A stretch of DNA of 64,000 nucleotides from Nereocystis luetkeana (lineage: Eukaryota; Sar; Phaeophyceae; Laminariales; Laminariaceae). The position numbers and the translations under genes are program-made. Location of the stretch: contig JARUPZ010000005.1 in NCBI GenBank assembly GCA_031213475.1, forward strand, positions 3,077,732 to 3,141,731, given 5' to 3'. The notes beneath the pieces are model-generated. The model was not told where the DNA came from, made no database searches, and was given only the letters and a program-made list of their open reading frames with translations. This document shows positions 42,939 to 55,900 of the stretch, piece by piece (the first letter of the stretch is position 1; the number at the start of each line of letters is the position of its first letter).

Positions 42939-45900
42939 CTGCAGCGCACACCACACACAATTAACAAAAGAAAATGGAAAAAGATCCGTACGCCCGCCAT
43001 TATAAACGGCCAGCCAGTAAGAAGGGGTGGGTGGCGTGTTCTGCTTCTCGCTTAAGCCCTTACCGCGCGTTTCGACCTCTGACGGCTCGCGGCGTTTTGC
43101 TGCTTACCCGTGGATTCCGATGCCGCCGTGCTTGGAGTCGTCCTGTCGTTCCATTCCGATGCCGATCGAGTTTTAGAAATCGCACGTGTTATGTTTCCCC
43201 AAGTAGTTACCCCCCCCCCAAGTAGTTACGAGAGGCGGACAGAAAGGCAACCACACGTAGACAAGGAGATGGCGAGAAACGAAGAGAGAGAGAAGGGACA
43301 AGAGAGACAGGCAACGCGGTGGCATGACAATAGAGACAGACGAGATAAGAGAGAAATTGATTAAAAATAAAAAAACAAAACTACCGATAAATAGATGTAC
43401 AATCAAAATTTCATCGATTAGGGTATAGGTACCAGGTATATCTATCGAATCGGTGCGCCGTAGCGCGGCCTATACACACCACAATCAACCAAACGGCAAT
43501 CCACCCCAAAAAGAAAACACGCCTCCTTTGCTTACCATTCCCATCACTTCCACCTCCTTGGTCACCCGCAGGCCGACAGTGAACTTCGCAAACGTGAACC
43601 TGCTCGCCAAAGCACCAAAAACAAAACGTATACAAGGAGGCCAAGTCGAGCAACGGGGTCAGAGGAAAAAGTGCATGTATGATGGCCAACGCGGGGAGGG
43701 GGGATCAGGGGAAGCAACGTAGTTTATGTAGCCGAAGATGCGAGGGGTGGGGAGGCGTACTCGTATGTTGCTTGCCTTGTTCATTTTGACAGTTGACCAC
43801 GCATCCCTTTCGAGACGGAGGGTGGGGGGGGGGGGGGGGGGGGGGGGTACTCGATACCTGGTATTATGCATGGACGTACTAGTAGTTGTATAGACCCTCG
43901 CATCCCTACAATGCCGGGACGGAGCACGTCGGGTTTTCACCGACCAGGCAGACACACGAGGCAACGCATGTAAGGTGGCGGAGGTTGGTGTCGGGGGCCG
44001 GGGGGGGAGTCTTCAGCGAATACGTCTATAGTGGGGTAATATTCAAGCATGAGTAAAGATACAGCAGTAACATATACATTAACAAAAAAGTCTAAACTCA
44101 ACTCCCACGTAGATTTTCCTCTTCCCAAAACGTAGGTCGAGCTCTAAACAAAGTTATATCAATCTATTGCTACTGCAGCGGTACACGAGTATAGTATGAT
44201 GGAGGCTCACATGAGGACAGAGCAGGTGCCCGCCCACCCGAGCACGGCCAGGACGAACACAAGGTTAGCCGCGAACTGCTGGCCTCCGCACCTTATGTCG
44301 CCACACCACCGATCAACAGGGGAAACGGGGGGGGGGAACAAGGGGAGGGAATGGGGGGGGGAAGGGAGAAAAAAGGGGGGGGGGGGGGAGGGGGGAGTAC
44401 TCAATTGTTGCTTGCCTTTGTCATTCGTCCATTTACCACGCACCCATTTCGAGACGGAGGGAGCACCGATCCTCTACTCCTGACAGAAGACAATGTCCAA
44501 CACTTGGGCGCTAACTGCCAGGTAGGTATGTTTCCTCCCAATATTGCCCGTCAAAAGAAAGGGAGTCCCCAGCCGCCGTGCCAAACGAAGCAGCGCCCAT
44601 CCGAAGAACGCGCTGGGGGCTGGGTTACTGCGGCGTCTCTTGCGCTCAAAAAAAAACCGGCGTACTCGTACCGACGAGTAAAGCCATGCATGCGACGACA
44701 CCTGAAACAACCCGCATCTGCGAAAAATCATCGATTTCCACTTGACCATCTACTTTTAATATTATGATCATCTACGAAAAGTACATCGTGCAGGGCAGAT
44801 CTGTTGACCGGTCTTATGTGAATGATCTAGCTCGTGCTGCGGGCAACGTGGAGCCCGTACCATCTGCACATGATCTACAGCAGTACCACATGTTCCTTTT
44901 TGGGGATTGGGATATGTAGAGCTGTAGGCAGGTCCTGCACATGAGATAGATCATGAACTATCTTGATCTATTAAATCTGATCTAGGCGAGGGAAAAATCA
45001 TCTACAGCAGATTTATAGATCATGATCCATCTGGTCTGATCTAGTCGAGGGAATGAATGACCTACAGCAGATATATAGATCATGATCTATCTGATCTACG
45101 AGTCGAGGGAGTGAACGATCTACAGCAGATAGACAGATCATGATCTATCTGTTCTGATCTGATCTAGGCGAGGCAGTACATCATCTATGGCAGATAGACA
45201 ACCCATGATCTATTCGGTCTGATACAGGCGAGGGCGAAAACGATCTACATCAGATAGATAGATCATGATCTATCTGATCTGTCCCGACGTTGTGCAACAA
45301 TCCCCGTGGTACTCACCCGTAGAATGCGCCGCAGCATTCGCCCTGCCTCTCGGAGTAGTAGGCCTCTCCATAGTTATCCTTCTCGGCGAGCAGGCCTGCC
45401 GCCAGCACGCCCCACGCTCCGCAGAACATGTGCACCGGGGAAGCGTCCACGACGTCGTCGATCTGCGCGAGCAAGCAAGCAACAACGACCAATATATATA
45501 TATATATACATACATATGATGAATGGGTACCATACACCGGGTAAAAGATCAAATCGGTACAAAACGTAAAAGATAAACCGATACCATAAATCGATAGTAC
45601 ATGGTAAACTCTACACGATACGATACGTAAATTCGATAGGATAAATCGACAATGGAAAGTCGCTATTCGACGCAGCATTTCGATATTTCGACTATACCTG
45701 GTATACAGTGAGTGACGACCCTCAACCATTTTGCCAAAAAAAAACATAACTTAGCTCAACCCCTGTTAAGACGTTAGGACTGCAGTCCCGTTTTAGGCAC
45801 GAAGTGTTTAGAATTTGAGTGGTTCGTCCCCAAAACGGGGCTGCGGTCCTAAAACGGTTGGCCCTCGTCGGGGCTACGGTTTTTCATAAATAGAAACAGC

Positions 45901-47290
45901 ACATTCCAATTTTTAGGGTCATTCTCAACGGACAGCTTTTCCCCCAAGTTTTCGACATTTTTTTCGCACAATTTTTCAATCTTCCGTATTTTCCTGATTA
46001 TGTTTTCCAGACGCGTGAGATTTAACGAACTAGATTTTTTTGCTTCTGGAGAATTTCACGAATATAGAGCGAAAGAACGCCTCCGTATATTGATACATAT
46101 CTCTTTGGAAATTACGGGAAAAACGCTCTCCGATAAGACTGAGTAACATTATCATCGCCGCGACATCATGTACCAGGTATGTACACCCCTTATTAACCCC
46201 TTTAGAACCGCAGTCCCGTTTTGGGGACAAACTACTTGGATTTTGAATGGTTTGTCCCCAAAACGGGACTGCGGTTCTAAAAGGGTTAAGAGTGCAAGCA
46301 GCTATTACCAACCATGGCCGTACCTGCAGCTTGAGGAGGAGGGCGCTGGAGGCGTTGTAAACGAACCCGGCCACGAAGCCGACGACCAAGGCTCCCTCGG
46401 GCATCACCACAGCGCACCTGACGATCAACACCAGAGGATACACGACACGACTTATAATAAATGAACAGCACAAGTTGGTTGCTGGGGTTGCTCTCGCTTG
46501 CAATAGATAACAACATCGGTCTCACGCAACTCACAATAATAAAGCCTTTCCGAGCAGAACACTCGCATTTCTTCACCGCCCAAGTGTGTGCAAGAAAACC
46601 CATAAAAAAAAAAGAAAACCCATAAAAACAACAAAAACAGACAGAACGAAAAAAAAAACTCACACACACACACACACTCACCCTGCCGTGATCGCGACCA
46701 GACCGCCGAGCACACCGTTGTTCGCGGCGGTGATGTCGACGTAGCCGAGGCGGAAGTAGGCGACGACGACGGAAGTGATGCAAGAAACGCCTCCAGCAAG
46801 CGTCGTGTTCACCCTAAAAAAAGGAGAGAACGGGGGAAGAAGATGAGCCGACGATGCCCTGATATATATTTTTTTATTTCTTTATTCATATTTTGTCGTC
46901 ACCTTTCCCCCCCCACAAGTCTCGAAAGGGTTGGTTTACATACAGTAAATAGCTTGTGGTCGTCAGGGGACATCCGGGGTGCATCCCCGGGTTTGCTGGT
47001 AGTGTATGGATATTGTGATGAGTTTATATTGACCCTGCTGCTTGCTGCTGAGATCATCGCGCAAAAACAGTAACTTCTTTTCTGCTGTTCTCTGTCTTGT
47101 GCCTTCAATAATAATTAAGGCCATATCCAACAAGGAAACCCGGGGATGCACCCCCCGGATGTCCCCTGAAGACCACAAGTGAGACTGCTGCTACTATAGC
47201 CCTCTTACTACTACTACTACTACTACTACTACAACTATTAATAATACTACTACTATAATACTACTACTGCTACTACTACTGCTGCTGCTG

Positions 47291-47350
<60 letters not shown>

Positions 47351-47360
47351 TTACTACTAT

Positions 47361-47395
<35 letters not shown>

Positions 47396-47407
47396 CTACT
47401 ACTACTC

Positions 47408-47456
<49 letters not shown>

Positions 47457-50400
47457 AACTACCATTACTACTACATGTAACAACAGCTCCGACTACTTTC
47501 TAGTTGTTCTTGTTGTCGGTATAACACAAAACCATCGCCCGTATTATAATACCTCGTGACGAAACACGCTCCAATGATTCTGGAGGGGAGGAAAAAAAGC
47601 ACGTCCGGAATAAAAACAAAAACGGACAAGAAAGCTGGACTGGACTGAAATGAAATACTCACATAGCCCTTGCGGCCACTTCTCCAGAACCGACAATCGC
47701 CAAAGTGCTGTACCCGACGCAGGGCGGCGGACCAATCACAGCGGTCCGATCATGGTGGATCAATGACACCGGGCCAATCACCGCCCAATCATCACGGCGG
47801 TCCGAGGGTAGAGGACGAAGCAGGGCGGGTCAACCAGCGGACCAATCACAGCAGACGGATCGCACCGGTTCGATCAAAACAGACCAATCACAAGCGGTCC
47901 CAGCACGCGGGGCGGAAGGAGGCGGTGGGGGCGGGGGGGGGGGGGGGGGACGCGGGCGGGATGAGACAAGCACAGACGGATGGCGAGGCGAGGCGGCACC
48001 GTCGGTAGTCGGTCGGAAGGACAGCAGTTGCTTGGTTGACCGGTTCTTTTGATTGGTTGAATAGTTGAATGACCCTTGACACTTTGGGGGACGTACGTAC
48101 GCAAAAGAGACGAGAAAAAAAAAACACAACATAGACACCATATACGTCTAGCTCACCTGACTCCGTTGAACCCGTACCATCCCATCCATAGGCACAGAGT
48201 TCCGAGGGTCTGCAAGGAAAAATATGGTACGGTAAAATAAACAAGCGTATTTCGCAAAAAAGTGGAACGTGGGACGGTGCGGAGGCGAGACGACAAACGC
48301 AACGGGGACACGCGTCAGCGAAGGGAGGGCAACGCCGCTACAACAGGCCATCGTCGCTATATCTCGTATGCAGCTCGGGACCAACCAGGCCTCTCTCTGT
48401 GCCGCGATCAGCAGGGGGCTTTCATCTAGTAGGGCCTAGGGCTGCTAAAGCCTACCCTCGCAGTGATTCGATGGGAAATTAAAACGTGGCACACCTCGTT
48501 CGGGGGGAGTAGCTGCTCCCGTAAGACGAAAACAAATAAAAACACAATCACGGGGGACCATAGTAAAATAGGACCGAATACTTTTGAGCAAAGATAGGGG
48601 AATGTATGGGTTTTGTTTGTACCGTGGGTCCCCTATTTACTATGGTCCCCCGTAATAGGCAGCCCTGCTGGCCCAACCTTCCTAAATGAAGCGCGAAACT
48701 GCGAGCTCTACTCTAGGCCTCTGCTATCTCCACCAACACTGGCAAGAGGCTGCATTTGCGTAGCTAAAAGTTGCACTAGGGTAGGGAACAGCAAGCTACG
48801 ACATAAATAGTACCCCTGACCCCGAACCCAGTGTGGCAAACCCAATACTTGTGAAAACCTTGGTATTCGGGAAAAAATAGCTTTAGAAGAAAAAAAAATG
48901 TAAGTATCCTCCCTCCCCCCCCTCCCCGTGCAGTACATGTTTTGTAGTTGTACTGCGTGTATATTATGAAAGATGGTACCAGGTATACTAGTATGAAAAA
49001 ATACCAACAGCGTATGCATCAGGGGAGCATGCGCATCCCACAATGCAGACGCCCACGACGGAGAAATGGGATTTCAGCACGATAGAACGACATATGTGTT
49101 CATTCTTTTCCCGTTACGGAGCACCATAATAAATAGGACCTACAATACAAACAATAACCTATATACTTCCCTATTTTACCAACACTATTTGGTCCTATTT
49201 ACTATGGTCCTCCGTAATATTAACACTCGATTTAGGTATTTTTACTGTAGTTCATACCCCCCCCCTTCTAGCTACTAATAGCTTTTTGGTAGCTGTCGGA
49301 AAAACGGGAGTATGGCGTTCCTTTTTATTATTATTATTTCGTGCTCCCATACTACTGTAGGTATAATATACTACTTCGTACAAGTACACATGTTTGTCAA
49401 TGTTTCGAACGCATACTCCTCGTGGGTGCATTTTTCGGCAAAATAGTAATAGTAATCTAAGGGGGTCAACACAAGAGGATCCGGTCACAGTTGTCGAGGT
49501 TTTTGCACTGTGAGCGCGATCAGTGCACATTGGAAAGAGTGGCAAAGCGCTCGATTTTTTTTTTTCTTCCCGCGGAGGGAGTGACATGGATATATAAGAG
49601 CAGAATCCCTTGGGTTGTGTGCGCAGCAGTATACGTACGTACCAGGTGTACTTTTTTTTTCCGTAACACTCTTCTTTTTTTTTCACTGTTCCAGCTTCAA
49701 CTCGTGGGAGGCTTTTCATCCCCTCGGCAGCATTCTGGACGAAAACCATGATCACAGGCTTCGGATCGTATGAATTGCATGAAGTTCATCGAGTGCACTG
49801 ATTGTACGTGAGAATCTCATGCACATTTTTCCCACACCTGGTAGACAAAGCTGAGCTGGGGCAGCTCGACAGGGACGCCGTCGATGAACCTTCCCGTGCG
49901 GGGACCGAGGAGGAACGCCCCCACGAACGCGGCGACGCCTCCGGTCATGTGAACGACCCCGCTCCCCGCGAAGTCAAGAACGCCGCAGTCGAACAGGAGG
50001 TCCGTATCCCTGTTTCCCGACGAAGAAAAAATAGGTTCGGGCAGGCCTTGTATTCGTTATAAACATAGACCTGGTATACTGTATTTGATTCAAAAAAACT
50101 CAGCTACGTATAATGTATATATAGATAAATGTACAATGCTTCGCGACGCCTGAGAGAGAAGCATTCGCTTTCGTTTCCGTGTTGAATTTAGGCTGAAATC
50201 CAGACGCCTTCGCTTTCCTGGCTACGTTCTTGCTTTTTCGATATCTGCATGTATGTCATATTCCTCGCGTATTTTGCCCCGTCCCGTCGCGAAAACGAAC
50301 GCACGAGCGCGGGCGAGAGACAAAAATCTCCATCTCCATAAAAAAGAGAACAACCAGAAAAAAAAAAAAAAAAAACAAGAGGAAGAACGGATTGGATAAG

Positions 50401-52944
50401 CAATACGAGGAAGCCTGCTACAGCAGTGGTGGCTAGTTTCCAGAGCTTGGCATTCAAACACCTGAAGGCGGAAGCCCAGCCGCCGGTAGACCATCCCCAG
50501 TGTACTACCACGGGGTAGATGAAGCCCAGCAGGCACACGGCGTAGATCACGTACGCCCCAAAGGTAACGCGCTCGACCACAGCCCCCGACACGACTGAAC
50601 AGTTAGTTGAAGGAGACGATATACGCAGGGGGAGGGGGGGGGGGGGGACGGGGGTTGCGGGGAGGAATTCGAGGAGGCGAGGGGGGGGGAGTTAAGTTAA
50701 GGCGTCGGTGTAAGCAGGCCGGGAGGGGGGGGGGGGGGGGGGGGGTCGCAGGGAGGGATTTCAGAGTGGGGGCGGGGCGGGGCGGGTAGGAAATGTGTGA
50801 GGAGGGGAGGGGGGGGTTGTACTCATCATGGGTTGACTTAATGCGATAATAACACCTACAACACCAACAACCATCATGGCGTGGGTCGTGTCACGTAACT
50901 TTTTTAATAATGAGCCCCGTTTCACCGATCGTCCGTTCAGCTGTACTGCAGTACGATGGTTGCGCGTCCTTCTATAGTATCTCCACTCTGTTGCTGTTAC
51001 GGTGTTGTCGCTGCCGTCTCACGTACCGTAGCACCCGGGGTACTGCTGCGCGAGCCGCTGCCGTTATACTGCTGTAGTACCGCCGCTGCTGTAAACTGTC
51101 ACTGTTGCCGTATGTCCGCGGTAGTGAGTGCTGACTCGCTGTGTTGGCGCTGTGTGTACCGCTGCTGGAAGCTGTCACTGCGCAGCACCCGGGTGTCGAC
51201 CGCTGCTGTGTTACCGCTGCTGTGTTACCGCTGCTGCTGTAAACCATTACTGACGTGCTACACTACCGCAGCACCCGGGTACTGCTGTGCGACCGCTGTC
51301 GTTACTGCTGTGCGACCGCTGCTGCTGTAAACCGTTACGTTACTCTTGCCGTATGCCTGCGGCAATGGGAGCTCACTTGTGGCGGTGGTGGCGGCGAAGG
51401 CCCACTGGAAGAGCCAGAAGGCCCAGTTGTAGCCGACGTCAGGGCTTGATGCCCCCCTGAACGCACCAGTGGTAAGGAGGAAGCCGTCGGTGCCGATGAA
51501 CCCGTTCTCGCCGGAGGTCGGGTACGTGTCCTCGCCCATGGCGATCCCATACCCGGTGATATACCACATAACTAGGAAGGCGTTGTTGTTCGTGGGTTTT
51601 TGTTGGTGTTGGTGTTGGTATAGTGGTATGGGTGGATGTTGGTGATGATGGCAGTGGTGTTGATGGCGGTGTTGTTGGGCGTGGTGGTGGTGGTGGTGGT
51701 GGTTGTGTTGGTGGTGGTGGCGGTGATGGTCATGGCGGCAGTTGACGGTGGGCGTTTTGGTGTCGGTAGAATTGGGGTAGGTGGATGTGGTGTTTGTGGT
51801 GTTGGTGGGGGTGGTGGTGGGGGTGGTGGTGGTGGTGGTTACGATGGTGGTCGTGACGTATATGTTGTCGTCGGGGGTGGTTAGGTTAGTGGTGGTGGTG
51901 ACGGTGGATGGTGATGGTGGCAGTGATGGTGTTGACATTAGTGTTCGTGCATAGTTGTTGGCGGGGGTGGTAGTGGTGGTCGATGGTGGTGGTCGGTGGT
52001 AGTGGTGGTCGATGGTGGTGGTCGGTGGTAGTGGTGGTCGATGGTGGTGGTCGGTGGTAGTGGCGGTGGTGGTCGGTGGTGACGGTGGTGGCGTGGTGGT
52101 GGTAGTGGTGGTGGTGATGGTGATGGTGGTGGTGGTGGTGGTGACGGTGTTGTCGTCGTTGTTGTCATGTTTGCGGGCGATGGGAAGTAGGTCAAGGTTC
52201 GGCACGCCATCAAAGCAGAAAACGACACGACACCGCACGAAACGGGGGGGGGGCGGGAGTCGGTTAGGCGCACGCCGGGGAAACGATTCAAAAACTTCAA
52301 CCTTCAGACGATAGACCAAAGCGTACCTACTACAGTCTGTAAGTGGATCGTTGTTCTGGTCCATATCACATAGAACGACAGCCTAGGATAGGGAGCCATC
52401 TTTCTTCCCGTCCTCCTTATATGGAGGCATCCGTCTTTCCGTACTCCTCCCCTACCCCTCCATCCCTCCTATCTCCCAAGCCGGAAATTATCCGGTGAAA
52501 GTTGGATAGACCTCGGTAAGATCGGCCACGTCGCATGCACTGCTGCTGAAATGCGGCGCCAACAATGTCCGTTGCCGCGCTGTTCCCCAGTGTACAACTT
52601 AATGGTGGAAATCGGTTGGACGAGGAGAGGCGGCGGACTGCGGCCACAACCGCGTACATATACGTATTCCATACGTCCCGATGTGGGTTCAAAGTTGCAA
52701 GTGGGAGCGAAAAAAACGCAAAGAGCCACGCCGTACGTACACACTACCCAGTCCAACTACTGAGTTCCCAGTGCACTTTTTATTTCCAAATATTGGAACT
52801 CACTTGCCCCTAAGCTGGCGTCGAAGACATTCTTGATGAGAATGTTCTTGGCGTTCTTCATCTGAACAGCCCCAACCTTCAAAGACAAAACATATATACG
52901 TACACAACCCAGGCACAGCAGCAGCAGCAGCAGCAGCAGCAGTA

Positions 52945-52988
<44 letters not shown>

Positions 52989-55900
52989 AGGAAGTTCGAC
53001 ATGTCAGTACCCGTACATACAGCAGTGCTACAGCGAAAAAAAAAAAGGTGTTTGTGGAGTTTGGATCTGTTTTCTGTTTTTTTTTTCAACTCTTGTTGTG
53101 TGGTCTCGAAACTTGAATTCCCCATGATTCTCGAAAATGATGATCGTATGCAAGCAGTTTAATTGTACAACTACTTTTAGAACCGCAGTCCCGAGTTCGG
53201 GACAAACCACTCAAATTTCATGTAGTTTGTCCCCAAAACGGGGACTGCGGTTCTAAAGGGGTTAATACAGCAGCAGTTGTCTATTATTAATAATAACACA
53301 ATGGAAGGGGCCTGGATCAGTCTTCAAGTACGAGACCTGAGCACGAACGAACTGCTATTCGAGAAAAGGGTCGGCATGTTTTTTTTTTGTTTTCTTTTTG
53401 GAACCGTGTGTACTGCTTGCTGTCTACGCATGCACCTGGTACGAGAAAATAAGAAGTATAGGATGCTAACCATTGTTTGGGTGTTACCGGCTTATTACTG
53501 TACACAGAATTGGGTGATAGTTATATTCGTCTTGTGCACAGTGCGTGCGTCAACCATTTCCTCGCAAGGTGAGCTCTCATTGGCCGAGCAATCTTCTAGG
53601 GACAATAAACTATTCTCATTTATCGAAAGGGTCAGACTCCGCCACCACCCTCGCGACTTGCACTACACCAGTGTACCAGTACATCAGTGGAACTTAGAAC
53701 ATCAGCGTTGAAAGCAGTGTTTAATTCATATGGACATGTATGTGCACGTAGAGCCCGTCAGCGTCCGTTCCAATCTCCAACCAGCAACAACGATCGTATT
53801 CATATCTCACAAACAATGGCATACGTATATCGAAGCATGTTCACGCACTACCACATCTCTTCTGGGATTGAAGAATCGGCACGGACACGGGTTGTTGCTG
53901 GATGTCGACGGGTAGAAAGAACGGTTTAACCCTTTTAGAACTCCAATCCCGTTTTGGGGACACGCCAGTCAAATTCAAAGTAGTTTGTCCCAAACTGTCC
54001 ACAAAACGAGACTGCAGTGCTAAAAGGGTTAATGTGGAGAACACACACACACATAACCAGGCAATGTTTTTCGCTCAGCCCACCTCAAGCATAGCGAACC
54101 CCGTTTGCATGACTGAGAGACGAGCAAGCGCGAATAAAAGCAGCGAAGCAGCGGAGGGGGGAGAGGGCGACACCAACGACGTCAGCAAAAACAACTTTTG
54201 GTTCGTCAGCAGGGGGAAAACATTACTATTATTAGTATTGTCGTAGGGATCAAGCCACATGAAAGACGACGACAAAATAAACATACAGCAGTACATGGGT
54301 AAACAGCAGTACTTCAGCATACTATGTCACCACAACGACGACGTGCTCATGAAATATGTGTCGTACTACTACTTTTTTTTTTCTCCTCCCATTCATTACC
54401 TTTGCCCATCTTCTTCTCTCTCTCCTTCCAACTCGTAACTCAGATTCGGGGTCACATGGCAGGCTCTTCTCCCCCCCTTCCCGCTACGGTACGTGCCTTC
54501 ATTTTTATCGCGAGAAGATTTCAGCCTTTTCTTCCCTCGTCGACTCGCATCGAATTGTGCCTACCCACGCTGCAAGGCGCTTTCAACAATTGAATCCTTT
54601 TTATTTTGTATTTTTTGCAAATAAATAAAGTCAAAGTCCGACCCACCTGGGGCTCGAACCCAGGACTCAAAACAAGTAGAATTTGAGGTTAATCACTTGA
54701 ACCACCGGGGCGACAGTTAGTTGTAGCTGCTGTATGATACAAACATGTGCACCTTTGATATATACAACTTCTGCTATTACGGGGGACCATAGTTAATAGG
54801 ACCAAATATTGTAAGTAAAAATGGTGAAATATATAGGTTTTTATGTATAACATAGGTCCTATTAACTATGGTCCCCCGTAATACAACAATAAGGTACTAC
54901 TTAATGCTGGGTGGCTCTCGCGAGAATAACACCGCCGGTGGGCATTCGCAACTGTCAAATCGTGGGCATTTGCAACTAAACTGTCAAATCATGTGTGTGC
55001 ATTGATTGGTGGGAAACAGAAAAGTCGAACACGGCGCCAGCAGTACTCTTGAACAAATTAAACATCGCACGACGAGTAGTCACACAGCGATTTCATGAGT
55101 CTACTTTATTTTTTTGGGGGGGGGGGGGGAGATTTCGGTCGTCGGGTGGACCCGGAGGAGATTCTGCCGCGCGAGGCTGGTAATAATGAAGCGTGTTGAC
55201 AACTTGGGCCAGCAAGGATGAAAACGTTTCTTTTTTCAATGACTCTAAACCCTTTACGTTAACACCCGCCTTCCCCCCCCCCCAGGCCCTCACCCCGACT
55301 GCCTGGGAAAGCGTTCAGGTGAAGCTCTACCCATCAAAGAGCTTGGGTGCACTATCAACGACGATTTCGTCCAAGCTTCGAATAGTAGGCTGGATGGATA
55401 GATGGCAGAGCAGCTATTACTACGGGGGGGCATAGTAAATAGGACCAGATATTGATTGTAAAAAAAGGTAAATAGATAGGTTTTTGACCATACCGTAGGT
55501 CCTATTAACTATGGTCCCCCGTAATAACAAAGGTGGGGTTCGAAGAAAAACGCGATCTCCTACCAACTGGCTGTGACACCGACAGAATGTTGCGTTGATT
55601 GCGGAATTTTCTAAGGGTTCGTGCATGGGCGATATGTAGTACCAAAATGCGTTGATAGCTGAGGTGTCTAATTAATTTGGGGGTGGGGGGGGGGAGTCTC
55701 CTTATTGTCGCCCCTTTGACTCTGCTCTCTGTTTCACCCTCAGGCAGGGCTACGTGAGACTTTTCTCATTTGTGATTCGTTCTGAAATGGCCCGTTGATG
55801 GCTAATAACCCTGTCCGCTCGTCAACCTTACGTACGAGTAGATACCTTAGGTCGCCGTGCTTGGTCGCGACGTTTACCCAGCGCCACAGCCAGCAGCTTC

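Noticed and set aside
47253..47483. A poly-valine open frame
   Set aside because: Pure artefact of the CTA microsatellite.
49802..50062. A + strand frame rich in charged residues
   Set aside because: It is the complement of transporter exon 7.
51258..52364. A 368-residue minus-strand frame as one protein
   Set aside because: Only its 3' part (51377-51571) is transporter exon 5; the His/Thr-rich rest is a triplet-repeat intron, and an acceptor ctag lies at the border.
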